From the NCBI GenBank assembly GCA_027364875.1, contig DAHXON010000003.1:22660-86659 (forward strand): a DNA stretch of 64,000 bases. Direction: 5' to 3'. Shown one piece after another: positions 1-10,057 of the stretch. Position 1 is the first letter of the stretch. The number at the start of each line of letters is the position of its first letter. The notes beneath the pieces are model-generated. The model was not told where the DNA came from. It worked only from the letters and a program-made list of their open reading frames with translations, and searched no databases. The stretch is from Chloroflexota bacterium (GTDB lineage: Bacteria; Chloroflexota; Limnocylindria; Limnocylindrales; CSP1-4). A program made the translations under genes and the position numbers.

Positions 1-32
1 CCCCCGCCGAGCTTCTCAGGAGTGCGAGGGGG

Positions 33-1652
33 TCACTCCGGAGGGAGCTCCTTGTATACGAGGTTGATGTCGATTCCCTGGCCGCGTCGTACGAACCAGG
101 AGATGATGTACACCGCCAGGCCGACCACCACGATCATGCCCATGAAGGCGGGTACCTGCCACCAGTTGTTGGGGTTTCCACCAAGCGCGAGGGCCGGGTA
201 GGCGAGCGTGCAGTAGGTGAGGAAGCCCATCACCACGACCGAGAGCGGGGCCACCCACCACAGGAGCGGGAGCCCGAGGAACTTGACGTTCGCAGGCGAG
301 GCCTGATAGAGGTCCGGTCGCCGGATCGGGAAGACCACGGCGGCGACGGCCACGATCACGACACAGACGACGCCGGCGAGGACGCCGAGCGCCAGCCAGG
401 TCTGGAAGTCCGTGCTCACGATGCTCCAGACGAGCATCAAGGTCACGAGGATCATCTCGAACAGGATCGCCCACACGGGCGAGTGGGTTCGATCGTTGAC
501 TTCGGAGAGCTTCTCCGGGAGCAGCCGGTCGAACGACCAGGCGAACCAGGTGCGGATCGGCATGTAGGTGTTGCCGACCATGGCCGGCAGGCTCCAGAAC
601 AGGAACGAGCCGACGATGAGGAAGGTCAGGATGGGGATGTTGAAGACGAGGCCGGACAGGAAGTGATACCAGGGACCGGTCGGGATGGCGTATCCGGACG
701 CGGCCGAGTTGACGGCGACCATGAAGTCGTAGCCGGTGATCCGGTACAGGAGGATGACGCCGACCACGATGAAGATCACGTCCCAGGCAAGCGCGCCGAA
801 CATGATGGTCAGCTGGCGGGCCCGGTTTGCAGCAGTCTTGAGCTCACCGGAGAGGTAGACCGACCACCAGTTCCACATCATGAAGGTCATGATCACGAAC
901 ACGGACGGCAGCGTGGCGTTCCAGTTGCCGACGTCGGCACCGGAACCGGGTGTCACCCCGGCGTTCTTGATCAGCGTGGCCGCGTCCGGGCTGTTGTAGG
1001 TGGCGCTGACGCTGTTGAAGTTGTTGATGAAGTCCGTGTGGTTCCCGAACACGAGCACGAGGAACGCGAGGAACGTGCCCGTCGAGGCGATGATCCAGAA
1101 GGCGTTCTGCCAGCGGAACGTGGTCCGAAGTCCGAGGACCAGGATCACGCCCATCAGGACCACCATCAGCATCGCGCCCGCGAAGATCCAGTGGGTGTCC
1201 TTCTGGAAGCTATTCCCCCAATCGATGAGCGTCGTGTTGTTGAAGGTCACGCCCAGTGTCGCGAGGATGGGTCCCAGGGCGAAGACGGGGAAGTAGCGGG
1301 CCCAGAATGTGGCGCCGATCGTGGCGGACAGCGCCGCTCCAAAGTTGGACACCAGGGCCAGGGGCGGGGACAGCAGACGGCTGACCCAGACGTAGTCGCC
1401 GCCGGTGCGGGGCATGCTCGACGCGAGCAGGGACATCATCAACAGGACCGGGATGTTGATGATGAACGAGATGATCACCGCCCAGACCAAGTCGGAGCCC
1501 GGGAAAGCCGTCAGGGCGAAGAACACTCCCCACGCAAGCGTGGCGCCGACCGGCGCGGAGAACACGGCGTTGAATATCGTCGCGTCGAGTGCGCTGGCCT
1601 CCCGGACTAGACCAGTGCTCTGGCGTACGAAGAGTCGGCTTCCTCCTGCCAC
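33..1652 (-). CDS. APC-superfamily amino acid/polyamine permease
   Basis: 539-aa ORF with about 12 hydrophobic segments; N-terminal 'FNAVFSAPVGATLAWGVFFALTAFPGSDLVWA' is APC-like. Confidence 0.75.
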   Translation of the reverse strand: MAGGSRLFVRQSTGLVREASALDATIFNAVFSAPVGATLAWGVFFALTAFPGSDLVWAVIISFIINIPVLLMMSLLASSMPRTGGDYVWVSRLLSPPLALVSNFGAALSATIGATFWARYFPVFALGPILATLGVTFNNTTLIDWGNSFQKDTHWIFAGAMLMVVLMGVILVLGLRTTFRWQNAFWIIASTGTFLAFLVLVFGNHTDFINNFNSVSATYNSPDAATLIKNAGVTPGSGADVGNWNATLPSVFVIMTFMMWNWWSVYLSGELKTAANRARQLTIMFGALAWDVIFIVVGVILLYRITGYDFMVAVNSAASGYAIPTGPWYHFLSGLVFNIPILTFLIVGSFLFWSLPAMVGNTYMPIRTWFAWSFDRLLPEKLSEVNDRTHSPVWAILFEMILVTLMLVWSIVSTDFQTWLALGVLAGVVCVVIVAVAAVVFPIRRPDLYQASPANVKFLGLPLLWWVAPLSVVVMGFLTYCTLAYPALALGGNPNNWWQVPAFMGMIVVVGLAVYIISWFVRRGQGIDINLVYKELPPE

Positions 1653-1775
1653 TCGTCACCTCCGTGGCGGCCTCAGACGCGGGGCCGTCTGCGGGTCGAA
1701 CGTGGGCGTGGCCGGGCCTCACCGCGGGGTCCGCCGCCTGACAGTCCACGTCGGCCTGGTACTAGTCAAACACAA

Positions 1776-1829
1776 TCGCACAACTGGCGTCAATCACTCG
1801 TGTGAGATAGCATCATCGAAAATGTGCGA
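1776..1829. promoter_or_regulatory. Possible operator region between permease and DeoR gene (inverted TCGCACA ... TGTGCGA)
   Basis: TCGCACA at 1776-1782 and its reverse complement at 1823-1829 in the divergent intergenic region. Confidence 0.35.
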
Positions 1830-1898
1830 CTATGTGACCCGTTGCCAGCCCGGTAACCTGCGAGAGCTCTGTCGAATCGAAGCGAGGGAGCCTGCCCG

Positions 1899-2705
1899 AT
1901 GCCGTTAGCCGCCGATCGCCGCGTCAAGATCCTCGAGCGTGTGGCCGAGGGAATGTCGATCCAGGTCGGCGACCTGGCTCGCGACTTCGGCTGCTCGGAG
2001 ATGACGATCCGGCGAGACATCGCCCGGTTGGAGCGCGACGGATTCCTGCGCCGCACTTACGGCGGAGCGACGGCCCACCTGACCCGGTCTCTCGACGTGG
2101 CGTTCAACGCGCGGGCCCTCTCGATGGCGCCGCAGAAGCGGATGATCGCCCTGGCGGCCACGGACCTGATCGGCACGGCTCGGCTCCTGTACCTGGGCAT
2201 CGGCACCACGGCGGAGCAATTCGCCAGGTTCCTGCCCGCTCTGCCGGAGCTGACGGTCGTGACCGGCTCGCTGCCGATCGCGAGCCTGCTCGGCACCCGG
2301 CCGGCGCGAGCCGTGGTCCTTGGAGGCACCGTTCGCCGGGACGAGCTGAGCTGCATCGGGCCGGCTGCCCGGGCCACTCTGGAGCGCTATCGATTCGATC
2401 TGGCCGTGCTCGGCACTGCCGGGCTTTCGGCCCGCTGGGGCCTCACGGACTTCAACGACGAAGAGGCGGAGATCCATCGCATCGCCATCGAGCGGAGCGA
2501 GCGGCTCATGGTCATCGCCGACGGCTCCAAGCTCGGGGCCGTGGCGGCGGCGGTCGTCGCGCCGGCTTCGACCATCCACACCCTGGTCACCGATCCCACC
2601 GCGCCCGAAGAGGATCTCGCCCGATTGCGCGAGCTCGGCGTCGAGGTAGTGATTGCGTCCACTGCCAGTCGCAGGGCCTCGGAAGGGGACGCGGAAAACC
2701 TGTAA
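1899..2705 (+). CDS. DeoR/GlpR-family transcriptional regulator
   Basis: N-terminal HTH 'RRVKILERVAEGMSIQVGDLARDFGCSEMTIRRDIARLERDGFLRRTYGGA' plus DeoR sensor domain. Confidence 0.9.
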   Translation: MPLAADRRVKILERVAEGMSIQVGDLARDFGCSEMTIRRDIARLERDGFLRRTYGGATAHLTRSLDVAFNARALSMAPQKRMIALAATDLIGTARLLYLGIGTTAEQFARFLPALPELTVVTGSLPIASLLGTRPARAVVLGGTVRRDELSCIGPAARATLERYRFDLAVLGTAGLSARWGLTDFNDEEAEIHRIAIERSERLMVIADGSKLGAVAAAVVAPASTIHTLVTDPTAPEEDLARLRELGVEVVIASTASRRASEGDAENL

Positions 2706-2714
2706 CCCGGAGGC

Positions 2715-3545
2715 ATGAACGGCATGAGCGCGAAGGGCCTAGACCGCATCTTCGGAGTGTCCAAGCCGGTGGTGGCAATGCTGCATCTTCCCGGGCTGCC
2801 GGGGCGGCCGCTCCACGACGTCGCGGGCGGGCCCGATGCGATCCTCGTGCCCGTCGCGCGGGACCTCGAGATACTCCAGGCCGCGGGCGTGGATGGCGTT
2901 CTCTTCTGCAACGAGAAGGACTATCCCTACCAGCTCAAGGTCGGACCGGAGGTCGCGGCCGCGATGGCGGCCACCGTGGGGCGGCTGCGCCGCGAACTCA
3001 GCGTCCCCTTCGGCGTCAACCTACTCTGGGATGCGATGGCCAGCCTTGCCGTGGCGCGGGCCACCGGGGCGCGCTTCATCCGTGAAGTGCTCACGGGCGT
3101 GTACGAGTCGGATCTGGGAATGATCGCCCCGAATATCGGCGATATTTCGGCCTACCGGAACGCCATCGGCGCGGCGGACGTGGCCCTCTTCGACAACATT
3201 TCGCCGGAGTTCAGCAGCCCGCTCGGAACGCGGACCGTGGCGGACCGCGCTCGCGGCGCCGCGTTCCTTGGCATGGACGCGATCCTGATAAGCGGCTGGG
3301 CGGCAGGAAGTCCGATGGCGATGGGCGACCTCATCGCGGCCAAGGAGGCAGCCCCCGAGACGCCCATCATCGCCAACACAGGAGTTCGGGCGGACCGCAT
3401 CGCCGAGATCATGAAGGTGGCCGACGGCGCGATAGTGGGCACGAGCCTCAAGTACGAGGGCATCACCTGGAATCCCGTCGATCCGGCCCGGGTCCGCGAG
3501 CTGATGGACGCCGTCCGCGCCGTCCGCGGCGCCTCCGCATCCTGA
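2715..3545 (+). CDS. BtpA/SgcQ-family TIM-barrel protein
   Basis: 'VVAMLHLPGLPGRPLHD...' and 'DGVLFCNEKDYPYQLKVGPEVAAAMAATVG' typical of BtpA/SgcQ family. Confidence 0.8.
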   Translation: MNGMSAKGLDRIFGVSKPVVAMLHLPGLPGRPLHDVAGGPDAILVPVARDLEILQAAGVDGVLFCNEKDYPYQLKVGPEVAAAMAATVGRLRRELSVPFGVNLLWDAMASLAVARATGARFIREVLTGVYESDLGMIAPNIGDISAYRNAIGAADVALFDNISPEFSSPLGTRTVADRARGAAFLGMDAILISGWAAGSPMAMGDLIAAKEAAPETPIIANTGVRADRIAEIMKVADGAIVGTSLKYEGITWNPVDPARVRELMDAVRAVRGASAS

Positions 3546-3552
3546 GGCTTCG

Positions 3553-4506
3553 ATGGCCCGCAAGACGCGCATCTACTTCGCCACCGACGTCCACGGCTCG
3601 AGCAAGTGTTTCCGCAAGTTCCTCAACGCAGGCCCGGTCTACGGCGCCGACGTGATGATCCTCGGCGGCGACGTCGCCGGCAAGGCGATCCAGTCGATCG
3701 TTCGCGTCCCCGGTGGGAAGTTCCACTGCAACTTCATCGGCGCGGATTACGAGGTCGAAGACGGACCGGAGCTCGAGGCTCTGGAGAAGCTGATCGGGGA
3801 CCATGGCTACTACCCGTACCGCGCCGAGCCGGGCGAGCTCGAAGCGCGCAAGGACGCGGGCACCCTCGACGATCTATTCCTCGAGCTGATGCGCGACCGA
3901 CTCTCTTCCTGGCTGACTCTCGCCGACGAGAGGCTCCGGCCGCAGGGCAAGCGGCTGCTGTTCATGCTCGGCAACGACGACCCGCCGGAGCTGGCCCGGG
4001 TCCTCGACTCGGCGCCGTGGGGCGAGCACGACGAAGGCAAGATCGTGTTCCTCGACGACGACCACGAGATGATCAGCTGGGGGTTCTCCAACCGGACCCC
4101 GTGGAACAGCTACCGCGAGCAGGACGAGCCGGCGCTCAAGGCCTCGCTCGAGAAGATGGCCCTCGGCCTGGCTCATCCGGAACGGGCGGTTGTCAACGCC
4201 CACGTGCCGCCGTACGACACTCAGCTGGACGACGCCCCGGTGCTGGGCCCGGACTTCAAGGTCCAGCAGGTCCTGGGCCAGGTCAAGATGGCCCCGGCCG
4301 GCAGCACCGGCGTCTGCGAGTTCCTGACCGAGCGCCAGCCTCTGCTCGGCCTCCACGGCCACATCCACGAGTCTTCGGGGATACGGCGAGTCGGCCGGAC
4401 CATCGCCATCAACCCGGGCAGCGACTACTCGACCGGGACTCTCAACGGGGCCCTCATCACTCTGGAGAAGGACAAGGTGTCGGCCCACCAGCTGGTGAGA
4501 GGCTGA
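3553..4506 (+). CDS. Metallophosphoesterase (calcineurin-like)
   Basis: 'IYFATDVHGSSKCFRKFL', 'ILGGDVAGK', 'GNDDP', 'HGHIHES' metal-binding motifs. Confidence 0.85.
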   Translation: MARKTRIYFATDVHGSSKCFRKFLNAGPVYGADVMILGGDVAGKAIQSIVRVPGGKFHCNFIGADYEVEDGPELEALEKLIGDHGYYPYRAEPGELEARKDAGTLDDLFLELMRDRLSSWLTLADERLRPQGKRLLFMLGNDDPPELARVLDSAPWGEHDEGKIVFLDDDHEMISWGFSNRTPWNSYREQDEPALKASLEKMALGLAHPERAVVNAHVPPYDTQLDDAPVLGPDFKVQQVLGQVKMAPAGSTGVCEFLTERQPLLGLHGHIHESSGIRRVGRTIAINPGSDYSTGTLNGALITLEKDKVSAHQLVRG

Positions 4507-4507
4507 G

Positions 4508-6127
4508 ATGGGCGGCATTGCGGCGAGGACTCCGTACCGAGCCGCCGCTGCGGCCGCGTCTTCCGGTTCCGCCGCCGCGAGCCGCTATCCGGGCGAGGTG
4601 ATACTCGCCGTCGACGTCGGGACCTCCGGTGCGCGAGCCGTCGCGTTCGATCTGGAAGGCCGGCGGCTGCTGGAGGCGAGGCGTTCGTATCCGATATCGA
4701 GCCCGCAACCTGGTTGGGCCGAGCAGGACGCCCGGCTGTGGCGATCGGCCGCCCTGGCGGCGCTCGGCGAGGTGGTCCGGCGGCTAGGGGCAGCGGCCGA
4801 TTCTGCGCACGCGGCGCCACCGATCCTCGCGATCGGCCTGACGGGCCAGTGCCCGTCCGTCGTTCCCGTGGATCGGAACGGCGAGCCGCTAGGCCCGGGA
4901 CTAATGTACCGCGACAACCGCGCCACTCTGGAAGCGGCGCAGATACGGGAACGCTTCGGCGATGGGCCGATCCACGAGCTGACGGGTCACCTGCCCGCGG
5001 CATTCCACGTCGCCCCAAAGCTGATGTGGCTGCGCCGCCACCGGCCGGAGATGTGGGCCCGGAACCCGCTCTTCCTGCAACCGCGCGACGTGGCCGCTCT
5101 GGCGTTGACCGGCGAGGCGGCGACGGACGGAACTCACGCCGCCGCGACCCTTCTCTACGACCTCCGGGCCGGTCATTGGTCCGCGGAAATGCTCCGCGAC
5201 CTGGACCTCGACCCGGCCTCGCTGCCGGCCCTGCTGCCATCGAGCGCGGTCGTTGGCGAGCTCCGCCCGTCCCTGGTCCGGCGCCTGGGCCTGCCCGGCC
5301 CCGTGCCCGTGGTCCTCGGCGGGGCAGACTCCCAGGCCTGCGCGCTCGGCGCCGGCGTCGTGGCCCCAGGGCCGGTCAGCGAGATGGCGGGCTCGTCGAC
5401 GTGCCTCAACGCCGTCGTTCCCGAGCCGCTGGCCGAGAACCTCATCACCCACTATCCCCACGTCATCCCAGGTCCATTCACAACGGAGACGGGCATCAAC
5501 ACGACGGGCGCGGCCGTCGGCTGGCTTAGCGACCTGCTCTACGGCCGCAGGGGCGGGCGCGCCGGCGGCGCGGACTACGTGACCCTGGACGCGGAAGCGG
5601 CGGCCGTTCCTCCGGGCGCCGACGGGGTCCTGGCTCTGCCGGTACTGGGCGACGGCGAGCGGACGGACGCGGACCTGCGAGCGGCGTTCACCGGGCTTTC
5701 GTCGCGCCACGGCCGGGCCGTGCTGGCCCGCGCGATCCTCGAAGGCACGAGCTTCGCCATCCGGTCCCAGCTCGAGCTGCTTCGCGACGCCGGCGCGCGG
5801 GTAACCGAGCTGCGGGTCTCGGGCGGCGACAGCCGCCTGGGGACGTGGAACAGGATCAAAGCCGACGTCACGGGACTGCCCGTGCGCACGATCCCGGGAG
5901 ATGCCGCGACCACCGGCGTCGCAATGCTGGCGGGGCTCGGTGTCGGCGTCTACTCGGACGTCGCCGACGCCATTGCGCGGTGCGTGAGGCCGGACCCTCC
6001 GATCGAGCCCAACGGCCGGCTCCGCGAGCAGTACGACGAGGCCTATCGCAACTACGCCGCGCTGGCCCTCTCGGACGTCGTCCGCCGGCCCTCGGCCGGA
6101 TCGTCGCAGAACGGAGACGGGAAGTGA
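4508..6127 (+). CDS. FGGY-family carbohydrate kinase (xylulokinase-like)
   Basis: 'ILAVDVGTSGARAVAFDLEGRRL' and 'VLGGADSQACALGAG'; the true start may be about 30 codons downstream. Confidence 0.88.
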   Translation: MGGIAARTPYRAAAAAASSGSAAASRYPGEVILAVDVGTSGARAVAFDLEGRRLLEARRSYPISSPQPGWAEQDARLWRSAALAALGEVVRRLGAAADSAHAAPPILAIGLTGQCPSVVPVDRNGEPLGPGLMYRDNRATLEAAQIRERFGDGPIHELTGHLPAAFHVAPKLMWLRRHRPEMWARNPLFLQPRDVAALALTGEAATDGTHAAATLLYDLRAGHWSAEMLRDLDLDPASLPALLPSSAVVGELRPSLVRRLGLPGPVPVVLGGADSQACALGAGVVAPGPVSEMAGSSTCLNAVVPEPLAENLITHYPHVIPGPFTTETGINTTGAAVGWLSDLLYGRRGGRAGGADYVTLDAEAAAVPPGADGVLALPVLGDGERTDADLRAAFTGLSSRHGRAVLARAILEGTSFAIRSQLELLRDAGARVTELRVSGGDSRLGTWNRIKADVTGLPVRTIPGDAATTGVAMLAGLGVGVYSDVADAIARCVRPDPPIEPNGRLREQYDEAYRNYAALALSDVVRRPSAGSSQNGDGK

Positions 6128-7023
6128 GACTCGAGCTCGGGATCAACACCTGCTTCGCCGTCAAGCGCTGGCCCCGCCCGGGAGACTGGGGCACCATCGT
6201 CCGCGACCGGCTCGGGCTCCGGCTCGTGGAGCACTCTCTCGATCTGGTCGACCTCGACCGTCCATCGGCCGAAGAGCTCTCGCGAACTACCGGAGAGCTC
6301 GGGCTGACCGTGCAGTCGGTCTTCACCGGCCTGGCCGCCTACTCGTCGAATCTGCTCCTCGCCCCGGACCCGGAAGCCCGAGATGCGGCTCGCGCTTTCT
6401 TCATACGAGCCGCGACGTTCAGCGGCCGGGTCGGCGCGCGGGCCATCGGCGGGCACGTCGGTGCTTTCTCCGTTGCCGACTGGACCGACGCCACCGCCCG
6501 AGCCGAGCGCTGGGCGCAGCTCCGCGCGACGCTCCGAGAGATCGCGGCGGCAGGCCCGGGCCTGGGCCAGGAAGCGATCCTGGTCGAGAACCTCGCCGCG
6601 GCCCGCGAACCCTCGACGATGGCAATGATCCGTGACCTGATGGTCGACGCCGACGACGGCCACTCGGCCGTCCGCCTCGCTCTGGACGTCGGGCATATGT
6701 GCGTGCCCGGGACCACCGGTGCCGACCGGGACCCGTACGCCTGGTTGCGCGAGCTCGGCAATGCCGCTTTCGAAGTCCAGCTCCAGCAGTCGGATGCGTC
6801 GGGCGACCACCACTGGCCGTTCACGGCCGAGGCGAACCGGCTTGGCCGGATCGACGCCGACCGCGTGATCGACGCGCTCGGCGAGAGCGGCGTAGAGGCC
6901 ATGCCCCTGATCCTGGAGATCATCCCGCCGTTCGAGCAGGACGACGCGTCGGTGCTCGACGATCTGGAGGCTTCGGTCGGCTACTGGTCCGAGGCGCTTG
7001 CCCGCCGCGGCGTCGCCGCCTGA
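6124..7023 (+). CDS. Sugar phosphate isomerase/epimerase (xylose isomerase-like TIM barrel)
   Basis: GTG start overlapping the kinase stop; 'LELGINTCFAVKRWPRPGDWGTIVRDRLGLRLVEHSLDLVDLD'. Confidence 0.75.
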   Translation: MRLELGINTCFAVKRWPRPGDWGTIVRDRLGLRLVEHSLDLVDLDRPSAEELSRTTGELGLTVQSVFTGLAAYSSNLLLAPDPEARDAARAFFIRAATFSGRVGARAIGGHVGAFSVADWTDATARAERWAQLRATLREIAAAGPGLGQEAILVENLAAAREPSTMAMIRDLMVDADDGHSAVRLALDVGHMCVPGTTGADRDPYAWLRELGNAAFEVQLQQSDASGDHHWPFTAEANRLGRIDADRVIDALGESGVEAMPLILEIIPPFEQDDASVLDDLEASVGYWSEALARRGVAA

Positions 7024-7985
7024 GGGTCTACTTGCCGTTCCGGCTCGCCCGCCGGGCTCGACGCGGGCGACTCTCCCGTCCCGCGGAGCTGGCCGAGCAG
7101 GACTCCGCCCAGGATCGCGACGCAGGCGGCACCCTGCAGCGGCGATAGCGAGTCGCCCTGGATCGCCCAGCCCGAGATCAACGCGACGACGGGCACGGCG
7201 TTGATCGCCAGGGCCGCTCGGCCGGCGGGCATCCGGCTGACCGCCACGTTGTAGAGCCCCGAGGGGAGGAGCGTGACGAGCAGACCCAGGTAGAGCACGC
7301 CCGCCCATGCCTCCGGCGGAGCCGACTGCCAGTCGTGGATCGGCATGAGCAGCAAGGCCGGCAGGAAAGCGATGGCACCCGCGAGGCATTGCAGCCCCGT
7401 GAGCAGCCAGGAGTTGTAGCGCCCGACGAGGCTCTTGAGGGTGAGGGTCGATACGGCGTAGCTGGCCATCGCGAGCACTTCGAGTGCGTTTCCGAGCGCC
7501 GGATTCGGGGCGGCGCTCTCGGCCGGACCCCCGATCGATAGGGCAAAGACGCCGACCATCGAGATGATCAGGCCGAAGACCGCCTGGCGGGCCAGGTGCT
7601 CGGTCAGGAAGATGCGCGCCCCGACCGCGACGAGCAGCGGAACGAGGGCGGATATGGTGCCTGCCTGCGACGCCGTGGTGAGCTGCAGCGCGTTGCCTTC
7701 CAGGACGAAATAGACGCACGGCCACATGGCCGCGAGGACGAGGAGCGCCTTCCAGTCGCCGCCTCGGCGCCGGGGTGCGGGCAATCTGGGCCAGAGGACC
7801 GTCATCATGGCCGAGGCCAGCAGCATCCTCATGCCGACCACGACCAGCGGCCCGAAACCGGTCAGGGCGGCCTTGGTCGCCACGAAGCTCGTGCCCCACA
7901 GCACCACGGCGCCGGCGAGACCGAGCAGTGGCAGCGCCTCGGCGCGCAAGGATTCCCGACGCGAGCTCGATCTGGCCACTTCCAC
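6981..7985 (-). CDS. DMT/EamA-family transporter
   Basis: 334-aa, 10 TM-like segments; 'AVVLWGTSFVATKAALTGFGPLVVVGMRMLLAS'. Confidence 0.85.
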   Translation of the reverse strand: MEVARSSSRRESLRAEALPLLGLAGAVVLWGTSFVATKAALTGFGPLVVVGMRMLLASAMMTVLWPRLPAPRRRGGDWKALLVLAAMWPCVYFVLEGNALQLTTASQAGTISALVPLLVAVGARIFLTEHLARQAVFGLIISMVGVFALSIGGPAESAAPNPALGNALEVLAMASYAVSTLTLKSLVGRYNSWLLTGLQCLAGAIAFLPALLLMPIHDWQSAPPEAWAGVLYLGLLVTLLPSGLYNVAVSRMPAGRAALAINAVPVVALISGWAIQGDSLSPLQGAACVAILGGVLLGQLRGTGESPASSPAGEPERQVDPQAATPRRASASDQ

Positions 7986-8132
7986 CTCTAGCGGTCCCGG
8001 GGCGTGACGGCGTGACGGCGTGGCGGCCGAGCCTCACGGGTACGGAAGGACGCGGGACGGTTAAGGGTAGCGCGCCCCCAGTACCGCGTGGTCATCGGCC
8101 GGCCGATCGTCTGCCATCTGCCGGGCGGCCGG

Positions 8133-8891
8133 TCAGCCGGCCACGACGAAGAAGGCCAGGTAGCTGTCGAGCCCGGCCGACGGCCCCGCGGCATCCCCGT
8201 CTGGCGCGAAGCTGATCAGGATCGCGTAGGCGCCGTCGCGCAGTTCGCCCAGATCGAAGAAGTCGGCTCCCGAGTTTCCCGGTTCGATCGCGGTCAGCGT
8301 ATCGCTCCGGACCTGGCCGCCGGTCTGCCCGAGCGTGACCAGGCTGCCGCCCGGGGTACCCGATCCGAGCGGCGCCGCCAGGATCAGGTGGCCGGGGCCC
8401 ACGACCGGCTGGTCCAGCTCCGCCAGGTCGCCGGCGGTGAAGGCGAGGGTCTGATGAAAGGCGAGGCCTCGATCGACGTTGGGGACGAGTATGTGGCAGG
8501 CGACCGAGCTGCCGAGCCCGCAGATCGCCCAGGAGTTGGGCGCGGAGGCCTGAGATGCGTTCTGGAGCCGGTCGCTGACGGCGGCGGGCTGGAGGTCCGG
8601 CGGCGATCCGGTGGGAGCGGCGGTCACGATGACCACCGATGCCGTCGGAGCGGGCGCGGGCGTAACGGATTGCTGCCCGAGCCGGTAGCCCAGGCCGATA
8701 CCGGCGACGCCGGCGAGCACGGCAATTACCAGCGCGACCGACACAATCGGCGGGACCAGCCGCCCGCCCTCGATCCGCTGGTCGGTGTCGGCGTCGCCAG
8801 ACTCACGGCGGGGCGGCTCGTTCATGCCTGGTGAGTTCCGGCGATGCATGGCCTGCGAATCCTCCATGCCCTCGAGCGGAGGTTCTAGCAC
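8133..8891 (-). CDS. Hypothetical single-TM membrane-anchored protein
   Basis: One TM segment near the N-terminus, then a secreted-type domain. Confidence 0.5.
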   Translation of the reverse strand: MLEPPLEGMEDSQAMHRRNSPGMNEPPRRESGDADTDQRIEGGRLVPPIVSVALVIAVLAGVAGIGLGYRLGQQSVTPAPAPTASVVIVTAAPTGSPPDLQPAAVSDRLQNASQASAPNSWAICGLGSSVACHILVPNVDRGLAFHQTLAFTAGDLAELDQPVVGPGHLILAAPLGSGTPGGSLVTLGQTGGQVRSDTLTAIEPGNSGADFFDLGELRDGAYAILISFAPDGDAAGPSAGLDSYLAFFVVAG

Positions 8892-8948
8892 CGATGCAGC
8901 CGAGGTCGCGGCGCGCGCCTTCGCGGTTCCGGTTTGGGAAGGCTTCGA

Positions 8949-9902
8949 CTACCGAGCGGCGAGCGTGGCCGCGATCTGGCCGGCGACGCGGGCGTTGTTG
9001 ACGATCAAGGCCACGTTGGCCCGAACTGATGCGCCTGCCGTGATTTCGGCGATTCTGGCGAGGAGCCAGGGCGTCAGCGCCGGGCCCTGGATCCCCGCCG
9101 CGTCGGCGTCGAGGATTGCCCGCTCCACAGCCGCTCGGGCATCGGCCAGGGGATAGGCATCCGCCTCTGGAACGGGCACGCAGAACAGAATCCCCGAGCC
9201 AAGGCCCAGCTCCGTGTGAGTGGCGACGAGCCGGGCTGCGGCCGCAACGTCCGGGACGGTGGCGGGAGCGGCCAGGCCGCTCTCGCGCGACCAGAAGCCG
9301 GGGATCTGGTCCGTGCCGATCGCCACGACGGGGACGCCGCGCGTCTCGAGGTACTCCAGCGTGGCGGGAACGTCCAGGATTGCCTTGGGCCCCGCGCAGA
9401 TGACCGCGACCGGGGTTCGGGCGAGCTCCTCGAGATCCGATGAGACGTCGAACGTTCCGTGCGGCCCGGTGGCGCCGCGATGGACGCCGCCAATTCCGCC
9501 CGTGGCGAAGACGCGGATGCCCGCCGCCGCGGCCGCGATCATCGTCGCCGAGACGGTCGTGGCGGCCCAGCCATCGCCGGCCAGCGCGAGCGAGAGGCTC
9601 GGGCGCGAGGCCTTCATCACGCCGCCCACCGTGGCGAGAGTGGTCAGCTGCTCCTCGCTGAGACCAACGAGAATCCTGCCCTGGCGAATCGCCACAGTGG
9701 CGGGGACGGCGCCGCTCTCACGGACCGCCGCTTCGGCGGCTTGCGCCACCTCCACGTTCTGCGGGTAGGGCAGGCCGTGGCTGATGAGCGTGGACTCGAG
9801 AGCAACCACCGGGCGTCCCGCGGCGAGAGCGTCCGAGACCTCCGTCGCGACGGCGAGCCGGCCGCGCACACCCGCGCCGGAGGGATCGAGCTTCGTCTGC
9901 AT
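8949..9902 (-). CDS. psuG: Pseudouridine-5'-phosphate glycosidase
   Basis: 'RPVVALESTLISHGLPYPQNVEVA', 'GGVMKASRPSLSLALAGDGWAATTVSATMIAAAAAGI', 'FATGGIGGVHRGA' are PsuG family signatures. Confidence 0.92.
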   Translation of the reverse strand: MQTKLDPSGAGVRGRLAVATEVSDALAAGRPVVALESTLISHGLPYPQNVEVAQAAEAAVRESGAVPATVAIRQGRILVGLSEEQLTTLATVGGVMKASRPSLSLALAGDGWAATTVSATMIAAAAAGIRVFATGGIGGVHRGATGPHGTFDVSSDLEELARTPVAVICAGPKAILDVPATLEYLETRGVPVVAIGTDQIPGFWSRESGLAAPATVPDVAAAARLVATHTELGLGSGILFCVPVPEADAYPLADARAAVERAILDADAAGIQGPALTPWLLARIAEITAGASVRANVALIVNNARVAGQIAATLAAR

Positions 9903-10057
9903 GGCATTGATGGTACAGGCAGCCGGCGGCTCAGCCCGTCCGGGCACCGGTTCGGCCCGTCCGGGCACCTGCTCGGCCGGCGGAGTCCGGCCTCGGCCGG
10001 CTCGCTCGGGCGCGGGCAGCCGGTCTCGGGATCTCCGCGCGGTCGCCGTCCTCGCCG

